A stretch of 64,000 nucleotides of DNA from Sporosarcina ureilytica (lineage in GTDB: Bacteria > Bacillota > Bacilli > Bacillales_A > Planococcaceae), in contig NZ_CP017560.1 of assembly GCF_001753205.1 (NCBI RefSeq), positions 2,046,001 through 2,110,000 of the forward strand, read 5' to 3'. Positions 54,439 to 63,269 of this stretch are shown here, piece by piece (position 1 is the first letter of the stretch; each line of letters starts with the position of its first letter). The position numbers were made by a program, and so were the translations under genes. The notes below the pieces were generated by a model. That model searched no databases. It saw only the letters and a program-made list of their open reading frames with translations, and was not told where the DNA came from.

Positions 54439-55161
54439 ATGACTAGCAAAGTTTTTTTATTCGCACACACAAATAATATCATTAATGATTTTGAAACCAA
54501 TAAACAAATAAATTTCGATGAAATTCTTTCTCCAACAACTCCTACTGAACTTCAATTCCCTGTAGAAGGATATGGAGATACAAAAATTACACGAGCGAAC
54601 TCAGAAAAAATTGATAATATTATTGAATATGACTGTGAACATGACTTTAAGCAAAATAAAGTCGGTAAAGTTTTCAATCATTTCTTTGAATATTATTTTG
54701 TTCCAAGTTCTTTCAAAAGTTATTATATTAAAAATGATAATTTGTTCATCATAAATACTAGTACTGATCCAGCAATTGATTTTATCAATAAGTTGAACAC
54801 TCAAAACGGTTCAAATATCCTAACTCAAAATGTCAACTTTGAGAAACTATTAAAGAAATTGGAAAATGTCAATGGAATATGGATTTCAGATATAAAGACC
54901 CAAAATCTAAGTGCTTCTGGATTATTTGGCGATCAAGTTGACCAGAGTACCGAGTTTGACCGAATTAAAGAAAAGGGTAAGATTTCGTACATAACATTTA
55001 CAATTGAAAACATGTATCATAGATCCCTGTCAGTTGGTGTAACACAAAATTCAGCTATCATCATTTCTAATAAATTAGATAAGCCGGGAGATGGCATTGA
55101 AGTCGCGAAAAAAATATTTGATACACTTTTAAAAGACATTGTCAAATTTGAAAATCGATGA
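54439..55161 (+). CDS. Cytoplasmic protein of unknown family, convergent partner 1
   Basis: 240 residues from ATG 54439 with GAGGTGG upstream. Starts MTSKVFLFAHTNNIINDFE; no signal or membrane helix; mixed alpha/beta composition with an Asn/Ile/Phe-rich character typical of AT-rich islands. Notable: FFEYYFVPSSFKSYYIKNDN and a C-terminal VAKKIFDTLLKDIVKF helix. I do not recognise catalytic motifs. Its last 20 bases overlap the end of the gene on the opposite strand (55142-55843). Confidence 0.6.
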   Translation: MTSKVFLFAHTNNIINDFETNKQINFDEILSPTTPTELQFPVEGYGDTKITRANSEKIDNIIEYDCEHDFKQNKVGKVFNHFFEYYFVPSSFKSYYIKNDNLFIINTSTDPAIDFINKLNTQNGSNILTQNVNFEKLLKKLENVNGIWISDIKTQNLSASGLFGDQVDQSTEFDRIKEKGKISYITFTIENMYHRSLSVGVTQNSAIIISNKLDKPGDGIEVAKKIFDTLLKDIVKFENR

Positions 55162-55843
55162 GGTCAACTAAACTTGCATATTCAATTGTGTAGATTTCTG
55201 TTCTTTTCCTATCAATCGACACTCTACCTTTCGATTCAATTTCATATTCAAAGTTGTAATAAACCAGTTCCTCATCTGTTAAACTTTCTTTAAAATCATA
55301 TATATAAGAATGCGTATAATTATCATTATGATATAAAGTGAAATAATAATTTGTGTTGTTTACCTGTATTTCTTTTATCAAATTTTCATTAATTCTACTT
55401 AGTTGCTTAATCACATAACTATTCAATGTCCTATAAGAAACAGGTACGTTTGGAACTGTTAAAACTACTTTATTGTATTCATAAAAAAAGTGATATTTTC
55501 TATTATCCATAATAAAATAAACTTGTGAATCACTTACATTAATAATTTTGCTAGCATTTTGAAAAACAGGTTCAATATTCTTTAAATTGACCTCATTATC
55601 AATTGAATATTCAGCTTTAAAATCACAATCAATCGTTGGATTTTTTATCCAAAGCTTCCAGTGGATTAATCGATATTTGACTTTATTATTTATTTCTTTA
55701 CTCTTTTCCAATAAATAAAGAATCCATGCAATTAAGCCTGTACCACTCGTTAATAGGAATGTACTAAAGTCTTCATTTATAAAGCTTACAATAAATGTGA
55801 TTATTCCCGTAATTAATAAAGCATAGAAAATAATTTTTTTCAT
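55142..55843 (-). CDS. Membrane-anchored protein of unknown family, convergent partner 2
   Basis: 233 residues from ATG 55843 with AGGAGAG upstream. Two N-terminal membrane helices (about 5-22 and 27-45) form a hairpin, then a cytoplasmic domain (55-233) with alternating hydrophobic strands (YFIMDNRKYHFFYEYNKVVLTVPNVPVSYRTL) and a basic region SKGRVSIDRKRTE. Unrecognised. The hairpin-plus-effector layout is common in small phage-defence or exclusion proteins; this is inference. It converges on and overlaps the previous gene by 20 bases. Confidence 0.6.
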   Translation of the reverse strand: MKKIIFYALLITGIITFIVSFINEDFSTFLLTSGTGLIAWILYLLEKSKEINNKVKYRLIHWKLWIKNPTIDCDFKAEYSIDNEVNLKNIEPVFQNASKIINVSDSQVYFIMDNRKYHFFYEYNKVVLTVPNVPVSYRTLNSYVIKQLSRINENLIKEIQVNNTNYYFTLYHNDNYTHSYIYDFKESLTDEELVYYNFEYEIESKGRVSIDRKRTEIYTIEYASLVDLIDFQI

Positions 55844-56205
55844 GTCACATCTCTCCTTACACCATATAAGAACATCAGTTCTCTGTATATTTATCGTATA
55901 TCATTTTTTAAAAGACTTCAACTTAAATTTACGTTGGGAATGATTAATTACTTGAACGTAGTTAATCAACTTTATCCCTCCTTGCACCTTGTTCTTATAC
56001 ATATGTTCCCACAAGTAGATGTTAATATGCAATACCCTATCTTTATATGATTAAAATTACTCACCTTCTTTTCTGTGAATTTTCTTACACACGTTCCAGA
56101 ACATACACTCCTAATTAATAGGGTTTAAAGTAATAGTTTATCCCCCCACTTGTAACTACCATTATATTTTATCCATGCCATAATTAGAGCGAACGTCCTG
56201 CATAG
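55844..56205. other. Non-coding gap in the island
   Basis: About 360 AT-rich bases. It should contain the promoter of the minus-strand gene at 55843 and of the ImmA gene. A minus-strand AGGAGGGAT site precedes a 20-codon TTG frame near 55975, too short to call a gene. No repeat or RNA gene recognised. Confidence 0.4.
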
Positions 56206-56739
56206 ATGGCGCCTCGTATGTCCTACACTTACAGTCATTTAGAAGATTTAATACAAAAAATTTACCATGAGCTCAATATTCACAATCCAAATGAATTGAC
56301 TCCCAATTCAATTGCCGAATCTCTTAATATCGGAATCTATCCAGTTATTACAAGTAGTCAAGCGCTTCAGTTTGAAGGACGCTACTATATCTTTTTAAAC
56401 AATAGTTTAACAGCCTCTGAGCGCTTCGAAATGTTTGTGCATGAGCTTGGTCACATCCTCATGCATACTGGAAACCAACAGCATATGAAAGAAGATTATC
56501 GCACGTACCAGGAATGGAAAGCGAATTTATTTGCATTACATTTTTGTGTGCCTACTTTTATGTTACAAAAGCTACCAGCCTATCATTTAAACGATCATAA
56601 AATCAGCGACCTGTTTGGCGTTACATCAGACTTTGCATGTAAACGCTTGAATTTAAATCATCAAAGAATATTACAGTACCAATCTATGAAAATCTTGCAA
56701 AGGAGAACTAAAAATTATTATCGAACCTTTTATATTTAA
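56206..56739 (+). CDS. ImmA/IrrE family metallopeptidase
   Basis: 177 residues. Zinc motif HELGH at 79-83 (MFVHELGHILMHT) with a third ligand Glu likely in YQEWKANLFALHF, the classic COG2856 pattern. These peptidases cleave XRE-type repressors to trigger prophage or ICE excision; the XRE repressor at 52658 is a possible target. The start is unsure: the ATG at 56206 lacks a good ribosome site, and ATG 56218 (MSYTYSHLEDLI) is equally possible. It lies directly before the serine-recombinase remnant, as in many prophage left ends. Confidence 0.85.
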   Translation: MAPRMSYTYSHLEDLIQKIYHELNIHNPNELTPNSIAESLNIGIYPVITSSQALQFEGRYYIFLNNSLTASERFEMFVHELGHILMHTGNQQHMKEDYRTYQEWKANLFALHFCVPTFMLQKLPAYHLNDHKISDLFGVTSDFACKRLNLNHQRILQYQSMKILQRRTKNYYRTFYI

Positions 56740-56892
56740 TTATGTTTCGAACCCGCTTACAAGAAAGAATTACACCAAGGCATTCAACGCGCGATATGGA
56801 GCGCGCTCTGTTGCGTGGGAACGCTTTATTGATGTGGTAGGGGTAGAAACACCCAATCACTAAAAGAAACGTATTTTGCGCTAACCAATGGG

Positions 56893-57706
56893 ATGCCTGG
56901 GCAAGAGTATTCACTAGTCGTAGAAAATAACTCCAATGTCGTTAATTTAGAAGTAGAACGATTGAAAAGAGATAAAAAGAAGTATGAAACAGCATTAAAT
57001 CGTTTAGAAGATTTATATTTATTCGGTGATTTATTCGGTGATGAAGGAATCAGTCAAAAAGATTATATTTTAAGAAACGTGACATTCAATTGAAATTAGA
57101 GGAAATCGAAGTGAGTTTGGCTGCATTGCAGCAGATAGGATTGGAGAAAACAAGTGAGCATTTATTGATAATGCACAACATTTTTTAATAACAAAAGAAA
57201 TGCAACAGGCGCGTAATGTAGATCACCCTGCTTTATCTGATACGGTCGGACGTGAAGCGTTATCGGATTTGATTCATACGATAATCGATAATATTATCGT
57301 GCATGATAAACGTGTACTCTCGATAACTTTTAAAAATGGTATTACACATAACTTTGCTTACAAAACGTTATTGGATAGTAAAGCTGCTGCTCCAACTAGA
57401 ATGCAATATAGATATTATGAAGATGCGGTGTTGAATCATTTAAAAGATAATGGTCCTACATCTCGTGCGGATCTACAAAAGGCTACGAACATTTCTCGTG
57501 ATGGAATTTTTAAGTTGTTAGCTGAATTAATGGAGCGTCGACTTGTTAAAAGAACCGGGCAATCTACACTACGCGCTATGAATATAAAGAAAAACTCACC
57601 TGAAATCATCATTTCAAGTGAGTTTTTCCAAGAGGATGAAGCCTTGGTAAGACTGTGTTCCTACGCAATCGTAGTTTTGTTTACTATCCCACAGCCTAAC
57701 GTATGA
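56893..57706 (+). pseudogene. Large serine recombinase, 3' remnant with frameshifts
   Basis: Three frames in succession encode the C-terminal part of a phage-type large serine recombinase. First (to about 57078), VNLEVERLKRDKKKYETALNRLEDLYLFGD..GISQKDYILR, the coiled-coil motif region; second (57078-57145), KRDIQLKLEEIEVSLAALQ; third (57149 on), AFIDNAQHFLITKEMQQARN..ALSDLIHTIIDNIIVHDKRVLSITFKNGI, the typical end of the family, followed by a winged-helix-like tail HLKDNGPTSRADLQKATNISRDG. The catalytic resolvase domain and the zinc ribbon are absent, so it cannot excise the island. Two frameshifts at least. Confidence 0.82.
57588..57628 (+). terminator. Terminator inside the recombinase remnant end
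   Basis: AAAAACTCAC at 57590-57599 pairs with GTGAGTTTTT at 57618-57627; inner TGAAAT/ATTTCA (57601-57606, 57611-57616) extends it. The open frame reads through it to 57706, so the original stop codon was probably at or before this hairpin. Confidence 0.88.
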
Positions 57707-57738
57707 AAAGCTACAGTTGACAAGGCTGTTCACCTCTT

Positions 57739-58488
57739 TCATTCAAATTCATAGGAAACTGCAGACAAAAAATAGAGTGGCGCAGTTTCCGTCCTTAAAA
57801 TACGTGGTCCAAGTGCAACTGGAAGAAAATTTGCTTCTAGAAATGCCTCTGCTTCGTTTCTAGATAATCCACCTTCTGGACCGAATACAATCAGAACTTT
57901 CTCATTTGGTGATAGATTTTTTATCCTATCTGCCAAACGTGGTCGTTCTCCTGTTTTAGCTTCTTCTTCATCAGCAAATAAACAAACGTCGAATTCCTGT
58001 CCTTTGGCAACTAATTGATTAATAGTAAGTGGACTTTCAATTGTCGGGATGACTGTACGATGACATTGCTCGGCTGCTTGATGTGCAATTTTTTGTAATC
58101 GTTCAATCCTTTTAACTCCCTTTTTATCGTCCCATTTCACAATCGAACGTTCTGCCTTAAACAGAATTACTTCTGAAACGCCTAGTTCTGTACCTTTTTG
58201 GACAATCAAATCGTGCTTGTCGCCTTTGGCTAACCCACACGCAATTGTGATGTGCACGGGTAGTTCATTTTCTGGAAGTGGTTCGCCTTCCTTTTTAACA
58301 ATAACTTTATCATCGGTGATGTCTTTTATCGTCGCAATGAAAGCCTCTGCTTCGGCAACGACAATAATTTTTCCATCAATTGCCATCCGCATTACTTGAA
58401 CGATATGTTTATAGTCCTCGCCAAATAAAACCGCTTCCCCCTCAAGGTTGAAGCCTGTTTCTAAGAAATATCGTTGCAATCTTATCAC
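57739..58488 (-). CDS. rsmE: 16S rRNA (uracil1498-N3)-methyltransferase RsmE
   Basis: SPOUT-class methyltransferase for m3U1498 of 16S rRNA (YqeU). 249 residues: N-terminal PUA-like domain (RYFLETGFNL.., KIIVVAEAEAFIATI) and the knotted SAM domain with IACGLAKGDKHDLIVQKGTELGV, VLIVFGPEGGLSRNEAEAF and VALGPRILRTETAPLYFLSAVSYE. It starts with GTG at 58488, overlapping the prmA stop by four bases. In B. subtilis mtaB follows directly; here the island begins right after the stop. Confidence 0.96.
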   Translation of the reverse strand: MIRLQRYFLETGFNLEGEAVLFGEDYKHIVQVMRMAIDGKIIVVAEAEAFIATIKDITDDKVIVKKEGEPLPENELPVHITIACGLAKGDKHDLIVQKGTELGVSEVILFKAERSIVKWDDKKGVKRIERLQKIAHQAAEQCHRTVIPTIESPLTINQLVAKGQEFDVCLFADEEEAKTGERPRLADRIKNLSPNEKVLIVFGPEGGLSRNEAEAFLEANFLPVALGPRILRTETAPLYFLSAVSYEFE

Positions 58489-59429
58489 ACGCCTTTTTTC
58501 TTTGCAATAAGCGCTACCCAGTCTTCCATCAAAACAGATTCGATGATTTCAAATCCTTTTTCGGTAAGATCAGCTTTCACTTCATCACGTTTTTCTTCAA
58601 TAATGCCCGACACGATAAATAGTCCATCCGCTGGTAATAGATCCGCTGCATCTTGAGAGAATGACATAATGACATCCGCTAAAATATTCGCGATAATAAT
58701 GTTCGGTTCAAAATCAATGGACTCAAGTAAATTGCCTTGTGCAACATGAACAGTTGCGTCTACTTTGTTTAATCGAATATTCTCTTTAGCCGCGACTACT
58801 GCTACTTCATCTAAGTCAAGTGCATAAACACTTTTCGCGCCAAGCATTGCTGCTCCAATGGAAAGTACACCCGATCCAGTTCCTACATCGACGACAGTGT
58901 TACCTTTTTGAACGTACTTTTCAAGTGCCTGCATGCACATGACTGTTGTTGGATGAGTTCCGGTACCGAATGCCATTCCCGGGTCTAACTCGACAATGAG
59001 TTCATCTGATTCGACTGGCGTATAGTCTTCCCATGTTGGGACAATTGTAAAACGGCCAGAAATTTTTACAGGATGGTAATATTGTTTCCAAGCGGTTGCC
59101 CAGTCTTCCTCATCTACTTCAGATGTTTTTATTTTATTCAACCCTACATCTAATCCGTAACGCGGAAGTTCTGCAATTGACTGTTCTATATCTTTCATCG
59201 TCTCAATCAGAAAGCTATTTACTGGTAAATAAGCTTTCACAATAACGCCTTCTGACGGAAATTTCTTTTTATCTAGTTCAAAAATCTCCCCAAAAACATT
59301 TTCACGGGGCAAATTAGGTTCGTTTGAATCCTCAATAATGACTCCGCTTGCGCCTGCTTCATGAAAAATATTCGCAACCGCTTCTGTCGCCGCATGTGTC
59401 GTATGGATAGCTATTTCCGACCATTTCAA
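58485..59429 (-). CDS. prmA: Ribosomal protein L11 methyltransferase PrmA
   Basis: SAM-dependent trimethylation of L11. 314 residues: N-terminal substrate-recognition domain (about 1-90), WKQYYHPVKISGRFTIVPTWE, then the Rossmann SAM domain with DPGMAFGTGTHPTT, VVDVGTGSGVLSIGAAMLGA, and the IIANILADV (NxxP-like) motif. Follows dnaJ by 15 bases and overlaps rsmE. Part of the extended hrcA-grpE-dnaK-dnaJ cluster (yqeT in B. subtilis). Confidence 0.95.
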   Translation of the reverse strand: MKWSEIAIHTTHAATEAVANIFHEAGASGVIIEDSNEPNLPRENVFGEIFELDKKKFPSEGVIVKAYLPVNSFLIETMKDIEQSIAELPRYGLDVGLNKIKTSEVDEEDWATAWKQYYHPVKISGRFTIVPTWEDYTPVESDELIVELDPGMAFGTGTHPTTVMCMQALEKYVQKGNTVVDVGTGSGVLSIGAAMLGAKSVYALDLDEVAVVAAKENIRLNKVDATVHVAQGNLLESIDFEPNIIIANILADVIMSFSQDAADLLPADGLFIVSGIIEEKRDEVKADLTEKGFEIIESVLMEDWVALIAKKKGV

Positions 59430-59444
59430 ACCGATTCAATCCTT

Positions 59445-60563
59445 TCAGTCGCCTTTAATTGTGCGTTTGATTTTGTCAAAGAGAGAACTTGAGTATTCTT
59501 CTGGGCTATCTCCACCAATAGCTGCAAATTGACGCATCAGTTCTTTTTGTTTTTCAGTCATTTTCTTCGGTGTCATCACTTTGACAATGACATGTTGATC
59601 TCCGATTCCACGTCCATGAACATTTTTCACGCCTTTTCCTCTTAAGCGGAATCTTGTTCCGGTTTGTGTCCCCGCAGGTATTTTCAAGTTTACATTTCCT
59701 TGAACTGTAGGTACTTCAATTTCATCACCTAAAGCTGCTTGCGGGAATGTTAGGGCTAATTCTAAATAAATATCATCGTCTTCTCGAATGAATTTCTCAT
59801 GTGGTCTGACGCGGAAAACAATATACAAGTCTCCTGTTGGACCACCATTTACACCTGGTTCCCCTTGACCGGAAACGCGTAATTGCTGTCCATCATCAAC
59901 GCCTTCAGGAATCGTCACTTTTATTTTCACTGACTTTTGAACAGATCCTGCGCCCCTGCATGTCGTACATTTTTCAGGAATAATTTTACCTGTTCCTGCA
60001 CAGTGATGACAGGCTCTTCTATTTACCATTCTACCAAGTGGTGTATCTTGCGTTATGCTAATCTCACCTGATCCGTGACAATGGGTACATGTTTTTGGAG
60101 ATGTTCCTTTTTTAGCACCCGACCCATCACATGTGCCGCAATTTTCGTCTCTAGGAATTTCAATTTCTGTTTCTTTCCCAAAAACAGCCTCCATAAAATC
60201 AATCGTCATTGTATATTGAAGGTCATTTCCTTTTCTCGGCGCATTTGGGTCTTGCCTACGTCCACCGCCGCCAAAAAAGCTACTAAATATATCTTCAAAT
60301 CCAAAGCCGTCTCCGCCAAATCCACCGCCACCGAAACCTTGGTTAGGTCCTGCATGGCCAAATTGATCGTAATTTGCTTTTTTCGATTCATCACTTAGCA
60401 CTTCATAGGCTTCAGTAGCTTCTTTAAATTTTTCTTCTGCGTCATCCGCTTTGTTTAAGTCAGGATGATATTTTTTGGATAATTTACGATAAGCTCTTCT
60501 TATTTCATCCTTTGTAGCGGATTTTGATAAGCCTAGAACCTCATAATAATCACGTTTACTCAT
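59445..60563 (-). CDS. dnaJ: Chaperone DnaJ
   Basis: DnaK co-chaperone, 372 residues. J domain with YHPDLN (HPD near 33), Gly/Phe-rich region (about 75-100: [17 protein letters not shown]), four CxxCxGxG zinc repeats ([36 protein letters not shown]) and two C-terminal substrate-binding beta domains. The start is ATG 60563 ([11 protein letters not shown]) with GGGAGAG upstream; a GTG at 60575 is less likely. The terminator of dnaK lies between it and dnaK. Confidence 0.97.
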   Translation of the reverse strand: MSKRDYYEVLGLSKSATKDEIRRAYRKLSKKYHPDLNKADDAEEKFKEATEAYEVLSDESKKANYDQFGHAGPNQGFGGGGFGGDGFGFEDIFSSFFGGGGRRQDPNAPRKGNDLQYTMTIDFMEAVFGKETEIEIPRDENCGTCDGSGAKKGTSPKTCTHCHGSGEISITQDTPLGRMVNRRACHHCAGTGKIIPEKCTTCRGAGSVQKSVKIKVTIPEGVDDGQQLRVSGQGEPGVNGGPTGDLYIVFRVRPHEKFIREDDDIYLELALTFPQAALGDEIEVPTVQGNVNLKIPAGTQTGTRFRLRGKGVKNVHGRGIGDQHVIVKVMTPKKMTEKQKELMRQFAAIGGDSPEEYSSSLFDKIKRTIKGD

Positions 60564-60663
60564 TAAATTATTCACTCTCCCAAAACATTTACCTGTTGCT
60601 CATTGTACCATAATTCACATGTCTTAATGCAGTAGAACTGTACCCGATACAAACTTAAAAACG

Positions 60664-60704
60664 GAAAAAAAGTCAAAGCCGGAATATCGGACTTTGACTT
60701 TTCC
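60664..60704 (-). terminator. Terminator downstream of dnaK
   Basis: AAGTCAAAG at 60670-60678 pairs with CTTTGACTT at 60692-60700, with inner CCGG/CCG pairing, and six T follow on the minus strand. It lies 20 bases after the dnaK stop; dnaJ may be read by partial read-through or its own promoter. Confidence 0.85.
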
Positions 60705-60721
60705 GCCAACAAGTTGGTCAA

Positions 60722-62563
60722 TTATTTCTTATCGTCATCTTTAACTTCTTCAAATTCTGCATCAACAATATCATCGTTTGCTCCGCCAGCATTTTCAGCA
60801 CCTTCTGCTCCTTGTGCCGCTTGCGCTGCCGCCGCTGCTTGTTCATAAAGTTTTGTTGTTAACTTTTGAACGATTTCTTGAAGAGCATCTTTTTTCGTTT
60901 TAATATCCTCGAAGTCATCGGATTCAAGCGCTGTTTTTAATTCAGCAGCTGCATCTTCAATTTCTTTCTTCTCATCTTCAGATACTTGCTCGCCAAGATC
61001 TTCTACTGTTTTTTCAGCTTGGAAAACGAGTTGGTCTGCTTCGTTACGTAGGTCAGCTTGCTCTTTACGTTTCTTGTCTTCTTCAGCATGCTCTTCTGCT
61101 TCTTTCACCATGCGGTCAATATCTTCATCTGATAATGACGAGCTTGCTTGGATTGTAATGTTCTGCTCTTTTTGTGTACCTAGGTCTTTCGCTTTAACAT
61201 TAACGATACCGTTTTTATCGATGTCAAATGTCACTTCGATTTGTGGTACGCCACGTGGTGCTGGTGGAATATCCGTTAATTGGAAACGACCAAGTGTTTT
61301 GTTGTCTGCCGCCATTGGACGCTCACCTTGTAGAACATGAATATCTACAGCTGGCTGATTGTCTGCTGCCGTAGAGAAGACTTCAGATTTGCTCGTTGGA
61401 ATTGTCGTATTACGATCGATAAGCTTTGTGAATACGTTACCCATCGTTTCAATTCCTAGTGAAAGTGGTGTTACGTCAAGTAATACAACGTCTTTTACGT
61501 CTCCACTTAAAATTGAACCTTGAACCGCTGCACCCATTGCAACAACTTCGTCAGGGTTTACGCCTTTATAAGCTTCTTTATTCGTTTCTTTTTCAACTGC
61601 GTCTTGAACAGCTGGAATACGTGTCGAACCACCAACAAGAATTACACGGTCAATTTCAGAAGATGATAGACCTGCATCTTGAATTGCTTGACGCGTCGGA
61701 ACCATTGAACGCTCTACTAAGTGATGCGTTAATTCGTCAAATTTCGCACGCGTTAAGTTCATTTCTAAGTGTAATGGTCCTGCTTCACCTGCTGTGATAA
61801 ATGGTAGTGAAATTTGTGCTGATGTTACACCTGATAGGTCTTTCTTCGCTTTTTCAGCACCGTCTTTCAAACGTTGCATTGCCATTTTATCTTGTGACAA
61901 GTCAATGCCATTTTCTTTGCGGAATTCTTGTACGAGGTGCTCGATAATTGCATCGTCAAAATCGTCTCCGCCTAGCTCGTTATCTCCTGCTGTTGCAAGA
62001 ACTTGGAAAACACCGTCTCCTAACTCAAGGATAGAAACGTCAAATGTTCCGCCACCTAAGTCATATACGAGAATCGTTTGGTCTTCATCTGTTTTATCAA
62101 GACCATAAGCAAGTGCTGCTGCAGTTGGCTCGTTAATAATACGCTCTACTTCAAGACCTGCAATTCTACCTGCGTCTTGTGTAGCTTGACGCTGTGCATC
62201 GCTGAAGTAAGCTGGTACTGTAATTACCGCTTTCGTTACTTTTTCGCCAAGATACTCTTCCGCATAACCTTTCATATATTGAAGGATCATTGCAGAAACT
62301 TCTTGTGGTGTATATTCTGTATCTTCAACTTTAACTTTAAAATCTGAACCCATATGACGTTTTACAGACATAATTGTGTTTGGGTTAGTAATTGCTTGAC
62401 GCTTCGCAACTTCACCAACTTGACGTTCACCGTTTTTAAATGCAACAACTGATGGTGTTGTACGGTTACCTTCTGGGTTTGCAATTACTTTCGGTTCTCC
62501 GCCTTCATAAACCGCCACGACAGAGTTTGTTGTTCCCAAGTCAATTCCAATAATCTTACTCAT
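60722..62563 (-). CDS. dnaK: Chaperone DnaK (Hsp70)
   Basis: ATP-dependent chaperone, 613 residues. Nucleotide-binding domain with GIDLGTTNS at the start, [26 protein letters not shown] and [10 protein letters not shown]; substrate-binding domain with [16 protein letters not shown]; a helical lid; and a C-terminal tail ending in an acidic [15 protein letters not shown]. The true start is ATG 62563 with AGGAGGA upstream. Lacks the Gram-negative insertion in the NBD, as expected. Between grpE and dnaJ. Confidence 0.98.
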   Translation of the reverse strand: MSKIIGIDLGTTNSVVAVYEGGEPKVIANPEGNRTTPSVVAFKNGERQVGEVAKRQAITNPNTIMSVKRHMGSDFKVKVEDTEYTPQEVSAMILQYMKGYAEEYLGEKVTKAVITVPAYFSDAQRQATQDAGRIAGLEVERIINEPTAAALAYGLDKTDEDQTILVYDLGGGTFDVSILELGDGVFQVLATAGDNELGGDDFDDAIIEHLVQEFRKENGIDLSQDKMAMQRLKDGAEKAKKDLSGVTSAQISLPFITAGEAGPLHLEMNLTRAKFDELTHHLVERSMVPTRQAIQDAGLSSSEIDRVILVGGSTRIPAVQDAVEKETNKEAYKGVNPDEVVAMGAAVQGSILSGDVKDVVLLDVTPLSLGIETMGNVFTKLIDRNTTIPTSKSEVFSTAADNQPAVDIHVLQGERPMAADNKTLGRFQLTDIPPAPRGVPQIEVTFDIDKNGIVNVKAKDLGTQKEQNITIQASSSLSDEDIDRMVKEAEEHAEEDKKRKEQADLRNEADQLVFQAEKTVEDLGEQVSEDEKKEIEDAAAELKTALESDDFEDIKTKKDALQEIVQKLTTKLYEQAAAAAQAAQGAEGAENAGGANDDIVDAEFEEVKDDDKK

Positions 62564-62653
62564 GAATAAATTCCTCCTAAACATAATACACAATTAAATT
62601 TATGCACAATTACCTTTTACAGGGAATGTACGCCTTTAAAAAATCCTTTAGTT

Positions 62654-62676
62654 AACTTGTTCAAACATGAACAGTT
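62654..62676 (-). other. Intercistronic hairpin between grpE and dnaK
   Basis: AACTTGTTCA at 62654-62663 pairs with TGAACAGTT at 62668-62676 (one bulge) around AACA. On the minus strand a T-run appears about 15 bases later. It may be a processing/stability element or a partial terminator in the hrcA operon. It is not a CIRCE element. Confidence 0.5.
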
Positions 62677-62690
62677 AGCGATAGTAATAA

Positions 62691-63269
62691 TTACTCATTT
62701 ACTTTAACCATAGCTGGTCGTAGTACTCGATCTTTTAGTATATAACCTTTTTGCATTTCTTCAAGCACGACGCCCGATGGTTTTTCCTCATCCTTATCAG
62801 TCATGACTGCTTGATGAAAATTTGGATCGAATTCTTTATCAAACGCTTCAATTTCAACAAGTCCCTCAGACTTCAGCGTATCGACGAGTGAACGGTAAAT
62901 CATATCGATTCCTTCCATCATTGATTTCGCTTCGTCTGTCTTCGCTTCTACTGTTAAAGCACGTTCGAAGTTATCCAAAACTGGTAGGATACTTGTTAAA
63001 ACACGCTGAGATTGATACTTTTGAATCGCTTCTTTCTCTTGTGTTGAACGACGTTTAAAGTTATCGTAATCCGCGAGTACTCTAAAGTATTTATTTTCTT
63101 CTTCTTTAAGTTGTTCCTTCAGTTGAGTTAGTTCTGTTTCTTCAGAGTCGATTTCTACAGCGTTAGTTTCCTCATCTGTTTCAATCGTATCTTCTACTTC
63201 AGTTTCTTCAACTTCCGTTACTTCTTCCTCAGCAACAGTTTCTACTTCAATTTCTTCATTATGTTTCAT
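62691..63269 (-). CDS. grpE: Nucleotide exchange factor GrpE
   Basis: Exchanges ADP on DnaK. 192 residues: a long acidic N-terminus (Glu/Thr/Val-rich, about 1-55), the long dimerising coiled coil (LKEQLKEEENKYFRVLADYDNFKRRSTQEKEAIQKY) and the C-terminal beta wing with GVVLEEMQKGYILKDRVLRPAMVKV. The start at ATG 63269 has GGGAGGG upstream. It overlaps the end of hrcA by 11 bases. Confidence 0.96.
   Translation of the reverse strand: MKHNEEIEVETVAEEEVTEVEETEVEDTIETDEETNAVEIDSEETELTQLKEQLKEEENKYFRVLADYDNFKRRSTQEKEAIQKYQSQRVLTSILPVLDNFERALTVEAKTDEAKSMMEGIDMIYRSLVDTLKSEGLVEIEAFDKEFDPNFHQAVMTDKDEEKPSGVVLEEMQKGYILKDRVLRPAMVKVNE

Noticed and set aside
55900..56110. Second LexA-type box (GAACATATG) in the island
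   Set aside because: Only one half-site matches; the other half reads TATAAG, so it is not a credible operator.
48928..57738. attL/attR direct repeats at the island ends
   Set aside because: I compared the sequences next to mtaB and rsmE and found no convincing shared core.
62564..62690. CIRCE element between grpE and dnaK
   Set aside because: The inverted repeat there does not match TTAGCACTC-N9-GAGTGCTAA; it is an ordinary hairpin.
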